From Desulfobacula sp. (lineage in GTDB: Bacteria > Desulfobacterota > Desulfobacteria > Desulfobacterales > Desulfobacteraceae), in contig JAQICW010000268.1 of assembly GCA_027858355.1 (NCBI GenBank), positions 1 to 12,476 of the forward strand: a stretch of DNA of 12,476 nt. Reading direction: 5' to 3'. The position numbers were made by a program, and so were the translations under genes. The notes under the pieces are model-generated. The model was not told the DNA's origin. It ran no database searches and was given only the letters and a program-made list of their open reading frames with translations. Below are positions 1 through 6,339 of the stretch, piece by piece (the stretch's first letter is position 1; each line of letters opens with the position of its first letter).

Positions 1-52
1 GATAAAGCCTCATTGCACAAAATCGAAGCATTATTGCTACTTTTTTTTGTTC

Positions 53-87
53 ATTATCAAAAAACTAATAGTCTTGTTTTTGATAAT
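53..87. repeat. 11-bp perfect inverted repeat upstream of the mrp promoter
   Basis: ATTATCAAAAA at 53-63 is the exact reverse complement of TTTTTGATAAT at 77-87, with a 13-base spacer. It lies about 40-75 bases upstream of the -24 element of the sigma-54-type promoter at 125-141. That is a plausible place for an activator-binding site, though somewhat close. It could instead be the stem of a transcript end from a gene to the left, but no T-run follows the right arm. The symmetry is certain; the role is inference. Confidence 0.4.
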
Positions 88-124
88 ATACTGAAATTAT
101 TTGCGATATATTCTTTAAGGTCTA

Positions 125-141
125 TTGGTATAATCTTTGCT
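125..141 (+). promoter_or_regulatory. Sigma-54-type -24/-12 promoter for mrp
   Basis: The sequence TTGGTATAATCTTTGCT has the invariant GG (127-128) and GC (139-140) separated by exactly 10 bases, with a TTTGCT -12 half. The -24 half is TTGGTAT instead of TTGGCAC. Transcription would start near 152, giving a leader of about 90 bases before the ATG at 242. Three further matches to the same layout occur in this window in front of other genes, which raises confidence in this one. Confidence 0.6.
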
Positions 142-181
142 TAAGAATTAATAGAATCTGTTCATATAGTTAGTGAGTGGA

Positions 182-202
182 CGAAAACTCACGGAGTTTT
201 CG
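182..202 (+). promoter_or_regulatory. Leader hairpin in the mrp 5' UTR
   Basis: CGAAAACT (182-189) and AGTTTTCG (195-202) form a perfect 8-bp stem with loop CACGG. The hairpin lies between the predicted start site near 152 and the ATG at 242, about 40 bases before the start codon. No T-run follows, so it is not an intrinsic terminator. It could act in RNA stability, translation control or protein binding; none of these can be told apart from sequence alone. Confidence 0.4.
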
Positions 203-241
203 GTCAGGCACTATTTACAATTCGCAACAAAGGGAAAAAAT

Positions 242-1075
242 ATGAAACAATCATCAGGAAGCCATATAGCAAGTCATATACCAGGGCCAAACCCGGATGA
301 ACTTGCCAAAAAATCATTGGGAAAAATTAAACAAAAATTCATTGTGATGAGCGGTAAGGGAGGTGTCGGAAAAACAAGCGTTTCTGTGAATCTTGCCATT
401 GCCCTTGCCAACAAGGGTTATACAGTTGGACTAATGGATGTGGATATCCATGGGCCCGACATTCCCAGGATGCTCGGATTGAATGGAATACTTTCGGCTG
501 ACAGTGATAAAAAGATGACGCCCATGCGCTATGGAGATAATTTAAAGGTCGTATCCATGGAATCTCTGATGCCGAACAAAGACGAAGCTATTATCTGGCG
601 GGGACCTATGAAACATACAGCTATAAGGCAGTTTATTGGGGAAGTCAGTTGGGGGGATTTGGATTTTTTGATTATCGACTCCCCACCTGGAACAGGGGAT
701 GAGCCCTTGACTGTTGCCCAGTTGATCCCGGACGCCCAGGCTATTATTGTTACTACTCCCCAGGAAGTTGCTCTGGCAGATATCCGCAAATCAATTAGTT
801 TTTGTAAAAACGTTAATATGAGCATTTTTGGAATTATAGAGAACATGAGCGGTTTTGCCTGCCCTCATTGCGGAAAAGCTGTTGATATTTTCGGAATCGG
901 CGGAGGGGAAAAAACAGCAAAGGACTATGGGATTGAATTTTTGGGTAGAATTCCCTTTGATTCTGATATGGTAAAATGTGGGGATGAAGGGGTTGCCTTT
1001 CAAGACAAATTTAAAGAATCTTCCATTACGGGTGCGTTTATCAGCATAGCAGAAAGCATGAAGCCTGAAAATTGA
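242..1075 (+). CDS. mrp: Mrp/NBP35-type iron-sulfur carrier P-loop ATPase
   Basis: This is a 277-residue cytoplasmic ATPase of the Mrp/NBP35/ApbC family, which carries or transfers iron-sulfur (or related) clusters in an ATP-dependent way. Visible motifs are a deviant Walker A, GKGGVGKTS, at residues 38-46, MDVDIHGPDIPRMLG at 65-79, DSPPGTGDE at 146-154 and the cluster-binding pair CPHC (C207, C210) in the ENMSGFACPHCG segment. Length is normal for a single-domain Mrp. Unlike the MrpORP protein of Desulfovibrio, no C-terminal NifX/MTH1175 domain is fused. An upstream in-frame GTG at 173 is less likely because the residues it adds do not look like the family, and its first codons lie in the leader hairpin. 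The ATG at 242 follows an AAGGG motif. It stands alone behind a sigma-54-type promoter, pointing toward the tmcD-like gene. Confidence 0.93.
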   Translation: MKQSSGSHIASHIPGPNPDELAKKSLGKIKQKFIVMSGKGGVGKTSVSVNLAIALANKGYTVGLMDVDIHGPDIPRMLGLNGILSADSDKKMTPMRYGDNLKVVSMESLMPNKDEAIIWRGPMKHTAIRQFIGEVSWGDLDFLIIDSPPGTGDEPLTVAQLIPDAQAIIVTTPQEVALADIRKSISFCKNVNMSIFGIIENMSGFACPHCGKAVDIFGIGGGEKTAKDYGIEFLGRIPFDSDMVKCGDEGVAFQDKFKESSITGAFISIAESMKPEN

Positions 1076-1080
1076 AGAAT

Positions 1081-1245
1081 CTAACAAAAAATAATGCTGC
1101 TGTTTAAACAACAGCCAATTTGAAATTGTGTATAAGGAGTTATCATGAAAATAATGATTATAAATTTAATTAAAAGTCCAAATATAAAAACCATTGCCGA
1201 TATCCAAACCATTGGGCCCATGATAAAGCCAATAAAAGTATTCAT
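1081..1245 (-). CDS. Short single-helix membrane protein, likely N-terminal remnant of a TmcC-like subunit
   Basis: This is a 54-codon ORF. The ATG at 1245 is preceded at good spacing by AAGGAG. The first 35 residues, beginning MNTFIGFIMGPMVWISAMVF, form one strongly hydrophobic helix. The F-x(2)-F-x(2)-GP-x-VW pattern resembles the start of NarI/DsrM/TmcC-type membrane cytochrome subunits of sulfate reducers. Those proteins have several more helices, which are missing here. The C-terminal 15 or so residues are read from the terminator hairpin, so they are unlikely to be an ancestral protein end. It lies 65 bases downstream of a TmcD-like gene, which fits a decayed tmc-type operon. A real single-pass microprotein is the alternative, and the good ribosome binding site allows it. 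The family link is from memory of the motif and is moderate at best. Confidence 0.45.
   Translation of the reverse strand: MNTFIGFIMGPMVWISAMVFIFGLLIKFIIIIFMITPYTQFQIGCCLNSSIIFC
1083..1115 (-). terminator. Intrinsic terminator of the tmcD-like operon
   Basis: Read on the minus strand, GCTGTTGTTTAAACAGCAGC (1115-1096) forms a stem with one mismatch around TTTAAA and is followed by ATTATTTTTTG. The T-run lies on the minus-strand side only, so it ends the leftward transcript. The small membrane ORF at 1081-1245 reads straight through this hairpin, so its last residues are terminator-encoded. Confidence 0.55.
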
Positions 1246-1310
1246 TTCAGTCTCCTTTGCCGACACTTCCAATTTTTCATATGTTTTAAATTTCCTTTGT
1301 ATCTCTTAAT

Positions 1311-2552
1311 TTATACAGATAGAACTCGGCGTTTATAAATCCCTTTTTCAATTCCTTTGACAAGTATTTTTGACTGGTCAGGGCTGAAAACCGGGCTTGT
1401 AATAAAATCGTAATTACTGACAATGATTTTATTGTTCACAATAAGATGGTATTTCCCCTGTTTTTCTATAACAACTGCCACAAGTGATCCGTCAGGACTG
1501 ATACAGGGTGTGAATAATTTGTCTGCGCAAAGATTCCACAGTGTCTGGTTCACTGCCAGATTCCAAACCCCTTTGTTTTTTAACAGAGCCACCAGGCAGG
1601 ACCCATTGTTTGAATAAAAAATATCACAAATCATTGTGTCACAGCTTATGTTCCAGACCCTATCATTCACAGCCACAGTCCATTTGCCATAGGAGAGTGA
1701 TACAATGGCTGCAATGTCATCGTTTGCAGGGGATGGCGTGATTTTCCAGATCTGATCATATCCTTTTTCCCAAAAGGGTTCATTGTCCTGGAACAATTTC
1801 CATTTCCCCGCATCCCTTACTGGTGCCAGCACCTTTCCCGAGTTTAAAAACTGAGGTTTCCAAACCGCCTGAAATGTTCTGTCCCAAATGATATCATTTT
1901 GGGCAATGGTATAAGCTTCACGGTCGAGTCTGACGCTTGAGGCCAGATTATGGCCGGTTTGGTCAAAGGTGATGTCCCAAATATTTAAAAAAGTTTTATT
2001 AAAAGCACTGCCGTTAACGGCAGTGGAAAATAAGCCTTTTTTAAACGCATCCACATCTGCAGCAGCCATGGATGATACCTGAACAACAGCTGCAGAGAAT
2101 CCATTGTCTGACAAGGTCATGCCGGACATATTGGTATAAACCTTATTCCAGGGGCAATCATCGACCACCATTCCGTATTCTGAGTCTTTTTGAAAGGCAA
2201 ATCCAATATGCTTACCTTGCGAACTGATTTGCAAATCCCAGATAAAGTAAAATTTGTTGGACCATTCCGTATTGTTTACTATTAGTGTCCATTCATCATC
2301 ATTATAAACAAAGGCTGCAAATTTGTTATCAGGAAGGGGTCTCAGACTCCATATTTTTTCATATTCAGCGTCCTGGACCTCTCCATTCATACAGATCTTA
2401 AATGCCATTTCATCCACATTTACAATACTTGCAATATGTTCTCCATCAGGACTGATATTAAATTCTTCCACCCAGTTAAATCGGGTTTTCCATTCTCCAA
2501 CTGGAATTTCTTTTAAATCCGTATTCCAATCCCAGGGCTGTTGTTTTTCCAT
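1311..2552 (-). CDS. tmcD: TmcD-like tryptophan-rich beta-propeller protein
   Basis: This 413-residue soluble protein has no signal peptide or membrane segment. It is built of repeated blades of about 40-45 residues, with WD40-like signatures such as NISPDGEHIASIV, CISPDGSLVAVV and VFSPDQSKILV. Each blade carries a tryptophan doublet of the type ...NxxxW...IWD or VWN; I count about 19 Trp in total. This fits TmcD, the Trp-rich cytoplasmic subunit of the Tmc electron-transfer complex of sulfate reducers. The ATG at 2552 was chosen because CGGAGAT precedes it by 7 bases; an upstream ATG at 2597 lacks one. No intact tmcA, tmcB or tmcC lies beside it; only a possible TmcC stub follows. Two tandem sigma-54-type promoters precede it. 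The subunit assignment rests on repeat and Trp pattern; a general propeller scaffold is the alternative. Confidence 0.7.
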   Translation of the reverse strand: MEKQQPWDWNTDLKEIPVGEWKTRFNWVEEFNISPDGEHIASIVNVDEMAFKICMNGEVQDAEYEKIWSLRPLPDNKFAAFVYNDDEWTLIVNNTEWSNKFYFIWDLQISSQGKHIGFAFQKDSEYGMVVDDCPWNKVYTNMSGMTLSDNGFSAAVVQVSSMAAADVDAFKKGLFSTAVNGSAFNKTFLNIWDITFDQTGHNLASSVRLDREAYTIAQNDIIWDRTFQAVWKPQFLNSGKVLAPVRDAGKWKLFQDNEPFWEKGYDQIWKITPSPANDDIAAIVSLSYGKWTVAVNDRVWNISCDTMICDIFYSNNGSCLVALLKNKGVWNLAVNQTLWNLCADKLFTPCISPDGSLVAVVIEKQGKYHLIVNNKIIVSNYDFITSPVFSPDQSKILVKGIEKGIYKRRVLSV

Positions 2553-2676
2553 TTTTATCTCCGATTTACACAAACCATTTTTTTGTTTCTTACACATTTA
2601 TGTATATATCCCTCAAAAAACAGAATGCTTTTGTTTATTCTTGGACTATTCTATTTCTTTTATCTTTACCCTAATT

Positions 2677-2692
2677 TGCAAACGGTATGCCA
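2677..2692 (-). promoter_or_regulatory. Sigma-54-type promoter, proximal, for tmcD
   Basis: On the minus strand TGGCATACCGTTTGCA has GG (2691-2690) and GC (2679-2678) exactly 10 bases apart, matching TGGCAC-N5-TTGCA closely. The expected start site is near 2666, leaving a leader of about 114 bases to the ATG at 2552. Confidence 0.7.
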
Positions 2693-2698
2693 GGAACT

Positions 2699-2714
2699 TG
2701 CAAATGGTATGCCA
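2699..2714 (-). promoter_or_regulatory. Sigma-54-type promoter, distal, for tmcD
   Basis: On the minus strand TGGCATACCATTTGCA has GG (2713-2712) and GC (2701-2700) 10 bases apart. It differs from the proximal element by one base in 16 and is offset from it by exactly 22 bp, about two helical turns. The predicted start site (about 2688) falls inside the proximal -24 box, so the two cannot be fully independent. Confidence 0.65.
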
Positions 2715-2916
2715 AATAGTATTTGCCAACTATAATTTTTAAAAAGTTCTTTTAAATTCAATAAATTGAACAAATAGTTAATATGCAGTATCGTATATAT
2801 CTATGGGTTGGAGTTCATAATATCAGTATATTAGAGACGCAAAAATGCGACTTTTGATTGAGGGTGCAGATCAGTAACCCTTTGCCTGAAGCTAATTTTC
2901 TTAAAATTTTATTCAA

Positions 2917-2989
2917 GTGTCGTCTTAAATTATTGCAAATAAATTTTTACCACGTGTTGTTTTAAGTTGCCGCAAATAAATTTTTACCA
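2917..2989. repeat. Two tandem 36-bp direct repeats
   Basis: Copies at 2917-2952 and 2954-2989 match at 30 of 36 positions and share an identical 18-base core, GCAAATAAATTTTTACCA. One base separates them. The arrangement resembles the multiple subterminal repeats at the ends of IS21-type insertion sequences, but no transposase gene or inverted partner copy is present in the window. With only two copies and no spacer this is not a CRISPR array. Confidence 0.6.
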
Positions 2990-3191
2990 ATATTTAGGAA
3001 TTCATATCAATTATAGCCGGAGGCTTACTCAATATAGTCAGTTATGAATAAAAAATCTTAAAACAACGCCTGATAAAAAGCGATGAGTCGCATTAATGCA
3101 ATCTGCATAGAGTTTTTCAAAATCGTATTCTTTTAACTTAACCAACTATAATCATTCAATAATTTTTATTCACCACAATTCTTTTTTGAGG

Positions 3192-3207
3192 TGGCATGCT
3201 CTTTGCT
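3192..3207 (+). promoter_or_regulatory. Sigma-54-type promoter for the scaffold/MinD operon
   Basis: TGGCATGCTCTTTGCT has GG (3193-3194) and GC (3205-3206) separated by exactly 10 bases and is close to the TGGCACG-N4-TTGCW consensus. The expected start is near 3218, leaving about 34 bases to the ATG at 3252. It faces the opposite way from the tmcD promoters, so the two operons are divergent and both appear sigma-54 dependent. Confidence 0.78.
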
Positions 3208-3251
3208 ATCTTTGCTATGTTGATAGTAGAATTTTTAAAAGAGGAAGTTTT

Positions 3252-3686
3252 ATGCAAAAGCAAAATGATAATATGGATTTTTTAAGAGATCATTCATTAA
3301 AATATATAGAAATGGCCTTGAGTACAGACAATATTGACAAAGTTGCTCACCCTGATGGATACGGTACCAGGACAGGAGACTGCAAAGATAAAGTAGAAAT
3401 TTTTTTAACCTGTAAAAACAATGCCCTTGAATCAGTTTCTTTCTGGGTTCAGGGATGCATGAACACTGTTGCCTGTTGCAATGCACTTGCAAGACTTTGT
3501 AAGGGAAAAACCATTGAAGAGGCGTGGTGTATTTCCCCGGAACAGATCAACGATTTTTTAGAAACACTTCCATGGGATCATTTTCATTGTGCAGAACTTA
3601 CTGTGGGTGCTTTATATCTGGCTTTAACCGATCTGAAACAAAACATTGCTGATACTTCACCACAGTGTATTTCAGAAAGCAAATAG
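3252..3686 (+). CDS. NifU/IscU N-terminal-type iron-sulfur scaffold protein
   Basis: This 144-residue protein has the NifU N-terminal fold. The three cluster-ligand cysteines are recognisable at C44 (TGDCKDKVEIFL), C69 (VQGCMNTVACC) and C113 (HFHCAELTVGALYLAL), with the partner aspartate D46. Extra cysteines occur at C54, C75, C76, C83, C93 and C139. Such scaffolds hold nascent Fe-S clusters and pass them to carriers. The start was set at the ATG at 3252 behind GAGGAAG; any in-frame start nearer 3186 would lie upstream of the predicted transcription start. It is the first gene of the operon that includes the pseudo-receiver and the two MinD/ferredoxin ATPases. No NifS/IscS desulfurase is nearby, so sulfur must come from elsewhere. 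A second, different member lies at 7678. Confidence 0.87.
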   Translation: MQKQNDNMDFLRDHSLKYIEMALSTDNIDKVAHPDGYGTRTGDCKDKVEIFLTCKNNALESVSFWVQGCMNTVACCNALARLCKGKTIEEAWCISPEQINDFLETLPWDHFHCAELTVGALYLALTDLKQNIADTSPQCISESK

Positions 3687-3727
3687 TTTGGTATTCAAGC
3701 TAAAAAAAAAGGAGATTACAATTTAAA

Positions 3728-4117
3728 ATGACGCATATTTTATTAGTCAGTCAGAAAAAAGATGTTTTTAAATCACTTGAATCGGTGTTCACTGAAAACA
3801 AAATGTCTTTTGAATGGGCAGGCACAGCAAAGGATGCTGTTGAACTTCTTTCTGAAAAACACATTGATCTTGTTATTACAGATGAAACGCTTCCTGACAT
3901 GGCAGGCAGAAAATTTGTTGAGACCATTATTTTTAAAAATGCCATGATTGATTGTGTCGTTTTGAGTGCATTAACCCACGACGAATTCCATGAAGCTTAT
4001 GAAGGACTGGGTGTATTGATGCAGTTCCCATTGGAACCTGATAAAACATCCATGATCAAGCTTCTGGATCATATGAACCGTATTACCCGGATTGCAAACC
4101 GAACATCTGCAGAATAA
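3728..4117 (+). CDS. Degenerate response-regulator receiver-domain protein
   Basis: This 129-residue protein is a single CheY-like receiver domain with no output domain. The phospho-acceptor site is kept (D52 in LVITDETLPDM) and so is the Thr/Ser position (S80 in CVVLSAL). The acidic pair after strand 1 is replaced by S8-Q9 in ILLVSQKK, and the conserved Lys of the KP motif is replaced by F100 in QFPLEP. Without the metal-binding acidic pair and the Lys, normal phosphorylation signalling is doubtful, so it probably works as a protein-interaction or partner-sensing module. AAGGAG lies about 12 bases before the ATG. It sits between the scaffold and the MinD-like ATPases, which suggests a role with them. 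No cognate kinase is in the window. Confidence 0.85.
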   Translation: MTHILLVSQKKDVFKSLESVFTENKMSFEWAGTAKDAVELLSEKHIDLVITDETLPDMAGRKFVETIIFKNAMIDCVVLSALTHDEFHEAYEGLGVLMQFPLEPDKTSMIKLLDHMNRITRIANRTSAE

Positions 4118-4130
4118 GGAGTAAACTCAA

Positions 4131-4979
4131 ATGATTATCAGTATTGCCAGCGGCAAAGGCGGAACTGGAAAAACAACAGTGGCCACAAATCTAGCCTTGT
4201 GCCTTTCAAATAAAACACAGGTTCTTGACTGTGATGTGGAAGAACCCAATGCCCATCTTTTTCTCAACCCGGTTTTTCAAAAAGAAGAGCCGGTTTTTGC
4301 ACCAGTGCCTCAAATAGACCTTGAAAAATGCACATTCTGTAAGAAATGCATGGATATCTGCAGGTTTGGTGCCCTTGCAGTTTTAAAGGATGAAGTAATG
4401 GTCTTTGAAAATCTCTGCCATTCATGTGGCGTTTGTTTTGAAGTCTGTCCTGAAAAGGCGATTATTGAAAAAGAACGAACTCTGGGTATTATTGAGCATG
4501 GGTCTGTGAATGGAATGCCCTTTATCAATGGTCGTCTGGAGATCGGACAGGTCATGGTTCCCCCCATCATCAAAAAAGTCAGGTCTTATACTGATACGGA
4601 TCTTATCACCATTATTGATGCTCCTCCCGGGACATCATGCCCTGTTATAGCCGCCATGAACAAGGCGGATTTTATTCTTCTGGTCACCGAACCTACCCCT
4701 TTTGGTCTTCATGATTTAAAACTGGCCGTTGAAACAGTAAAAATTCTTGATATTCCCTGTGGTATCGTTATCAACCGTGCCGGTATGGGCAATGATGATG
4801 TCAATAAATATGCAAAAAAAGAAGGAATTCCCATTTTGATGGAAATTCCTTTTGATAAAAAAATTGCACAGATTTATTCCAAGGGTTTGATGATTGTGGA
4901 CGAAATGCCTGAATATAAAGAAAGCTTTTTGGCCCTGTTCGATAAAATGAAGCAACTGGTTGAAAAGGGAGGACTTTAA
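4131..4979 (+). CDS. MinD/Mrp-family ATPase with inserted 2x[4Fe-4S] ferredoxin domain (first copy)
   Basis: This is a 282-residue cytoplasmic ATPase of the COG1149 type, a MinD-superfamily P-loop protein with an inserted ferredoxin domain. The deviant Walker A GKGGTGKTT is at residues 8-16. Two bacterioferredoxin motifs follow: C67-x2-C70-x2-C73-x3-C77 and C96-x2-C99-x2-C102-x3-C106-P. The IIDAPPGTSCPVIA switch-II motif and a MinD-like C-terminal half (VTEPTPFGLHD) complete it. Family members are encoded as tandem pairs in orp loci of Desulfovibrio, where they associate with the orange protein complex. An ATP-driven electron or cluster transfer role is inferred. AAGGAG precedes the ATG. The second copy starts three bases after this stop, so the two are almost certainly translated together as partners. 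Confidence 0.93.
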   Translation: MIISIASGKGGTGKTTVATNLALCLSNKTQVLDCDVEEPNAHLFLNPVFQKEEPVFAPVPQIDLEKCTFCKKCMDICRFGALAVLKDEVMVFENLCHSCGVCFEVCPEKAIIEKERTLGIIEHGSVNGMPFINGRLEIGQVMVPPIIKKVRSYTDTDLITIIDAPPGTSCPVIAAMNKADFILLVTEPTPFGLHDLKLAVETVKILDIPCGIVINRAGMGNDDVNKYAKKEGIPILMEIPFDKKIAQIYSKGLMIVDEMPEYKESFLALFDKMKQLVEKGGL

Positions 4980-4982
4980 CTG

Positions 4983-5882
4983 ATGAAAGAACTAATTATA
5001 TTGAGCGGAAAAGGCGGTACAGGTAAAACAAGCATAACATCCGCTTTTGCCTCCCTGGCAAAGAACATGCTGCTGTGTGATGCAGATGTGGATGCTGCCG
5101 ATCTTCACCTTATTTTAAATCCTGATTTTAAAAAGTCCTATGATTTTATAGGAGGTCATGAGGCTTTGATTAATCTTGAAAAATGCACCCAGTGCGGCCG
5201 TTGTATTGAACTGTGCCGATTTGATGCAATCAAGGATTCCTTTGAAATTGATGCCATTGCCTGTGAAGGGTGCGGTGTCTGTGTGGACCTTTGCCCGGAA
5301 GAGGCCATTGATTTTCCAGAGACCCTTTGCGGACAGTGGTATATCTCTGATACACGACTGGGACCCATGGTTCATGCAAAACTGGGCATTGCCCAGGAAA
5401 ATTCAGGAAGACTGGTTGCCCTGATCCGGCAGGAGGCAAAAAAACTTGCCGACAAAAAAAATCTTGATCTGATCCTCACTGACGGCCCTCCCGGTATCGG
5501 GTGTCCGGTTATTGCGTCTATTGGCCAGGCAAACGCAGTATTAATCGTTGCAGAACCAACGGTTTCAGGATTTCATGATATGGTAAGAGTGGCAGAGCTT
5601 GCCAGTCATTTTAATATTCCGGCCATGGTCTGTATTAATAAATATGACTTAAACCTTGAGCAAACCCAAAAAATTGAAACCCATGCCCGGGAAAAGAATA
5701 TTACGGTGGTGGGAAAAATTTCTTTTGACCCGGCATTTACAGAGGCAATGATCCAGGCAAAAACTATTTTTGAATATAACAACGACTCACAGGCTGCTGC
5801 TGAAACACGGCAGGTATGGGATACCATTGTGACCATGCCGGCCTTTAATGCGCCTGTGAACAATATACTACAACATTTATAG
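4983..5882 (+). CDS. MinD/Mrp-family ATPase with inserted 2x[4Fe-4S] ferredoxin domain (second copy)
   Basis: This 299-residue paralogue of the preceding gene has the same architecture: Walker A GKGGTGKTS at residues 9-17, cysteine sets C68/C71/C74/C78 and C94/C97/C100/C104, and LTDGPPGIGCPVIAS as switch II. The ribosome binding site (GGGAGG) lies in the last codons of the upstream gene, which supports translational coupling. A longer C-terminal tail of about 20 residues sets it apart from its partner. The pair may form a heterodimer across the ATP sites, as MinD/Mrp-type ATPases dimerise; this is inference. The NifX-like protein downstream (13 bases away) is a reasonable receiver of its cluster or electrons. 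Confidence 0.93.
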   Translation: MKELIILSGKGGTGKTSITSAFASLAKNMLLCDADVDAADLHLILNPDFKKSYDFIGGHEALINLEKCTQCGRCIELCRFDAIKDSFEIDAIACEGCGVCVDLCPEEAIDFPETLCGQWYISDTRLGPMVHAKLGIAQENSGRLVALIRQEAKKLADKKNLDLILTDGPPGIGCPVIASIGQANAVLIVAEPTVSGFHDMVRVAELASHFNIPAMVCINKYDLNLEQTQKIETHAREKNITVVGKISFDPAFTEAMIQAKTIFEYNNDSQAAAETRQVWDTIVTMPAFNAPVNNILQHL

Positions 5883-5895
5883 GAGTTACTAAATT

Positions 5896-6276
5896 ATGGA
5901 AAACGGAAGAATAGCCATCCCTTCAAACGGACAGGGCGGAATTGACGGAACAAGAGCAGGCCATTTTGGACATTGCGATGTGTTTACCCTGATAGATGTG
6001 GAAAATTCTGAGATTAAAGAAATATCCATTCTTCAAAACCAGGAGCATGCCCAGGGTGGTTGCATGGTGCCGGTCAATCTTTTATCAGAAAACAGAGTCA
6101 CCGCCTTGGTTGTCGGCGGTATCGGCATGCGGCCACTCATGGGTTTCAGGCAGGTGGCCATTGATGTATACCACGATGCCGAGCGTGAGCAAATCAAACC
6201 GGTGGTTGAGGATTTGATAGCGGGAAAACTGGCTGAAATTACAAATGACCAGGTTTGTGGGGGCGGAGCACAATAG
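5896..6276 (+). CDS. NifX/NifB-like (MTH1175-type) metal-cluster-binding protein
   Basis: This 126-residue RNase H-like-fold protein belongs to the dinitrogenase iron-molybdenum cofactor family. Seen features are the N-terminal strand RIAIPSNGQGG, the HFGHCDVF motif (C27), the HAQGGCMVPVNLL segment (C56) and the IGMRPLMGF region. A short C-terminal VCGGG tail adds C121. Members bind metal-sulfur clusters non-covalently; the orange protein of Desulfovibrio carries a Mo-Cu-S cluster. AGGAG precedes the ATG by about 9 bases. It closes the operon with the MinD/ferredoxin ATPases. The Cys- and His-bearing motifs make metal binding likely, but the metal cannot be told from sequence. Confidence 0.9.
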   Translation: MENGRIAIPSNGQGGIDGTRAGHFGHCDVFTLIDVENSEIKEISILQNQEHAQGGCMVPVNLLSENRVTALVVGGIGMRPLMGFRQVAIDVYHDAEREQIKPVVEDLIAGKLAEITNDQVCGGGAQ

Positions 6277-6339
6277 GTATTAATTCCTTTAAGACTCCAG
6301 GCATTGCCTAACCCAGATAAACTGGATAAGGATCTTAAC

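Larger units (their letters stand above)
2553..3251. other. Long divergent intergenic control region
   Basis: No convincing gene is seen in these roughly 700 bases. Besides the three sigma-54-type elements listed separately, it holds a 14-base palindrome TTCAATAAATTGAA (2757-2770), a CGCA-AAAA-TGCG dyad near 2842-2853, tandem 36-bp direct repeats (2917-2989), and a perfect 10-base palindrome GCATTAATGC (3090-3099) about 95 bases upstream of the rightward -24 box. The palindromes lie at distances typical of enhancer sites for sigma-54 activators, but none recurs as an identical sequence at the other promoters. Confidence 0.6.

Noticed and set aside
27..48. Possible terminator AGCA-TTAT-TGCT followed by eight T at the left edge
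   Set aside because: The stem is only 4 bp and the upstream gene is not visible, so it cannot be supported.
2323..2742. 139-codon plus-strand frame over the start of tmcD
   Set aside because: It lies antisense to the clear TmcD-like coding frame, covers its promoters, and has no family-like pattern.
2871..2886. Minus-strand GG-N10-GC match near 2877 as another sigma-54 promoter
   Set aside because: Only the GG and GC fit; the -24 half reads GGGTTA, and the site is far from any leftward start already served by better elements.
2917..2989. CRISPR array
   Set aside because: Two imperfect copies are separated by one base with no spacer, and no cas gene is in the window.
4310..4573. Minus-strand frames inside the MinD/ferredoxin genes, including those at 5115-5439
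   Set aside because: They are shadows of strongly conserved coding sequence on the plus strand and have no ribosome sites or recognisable motifs.
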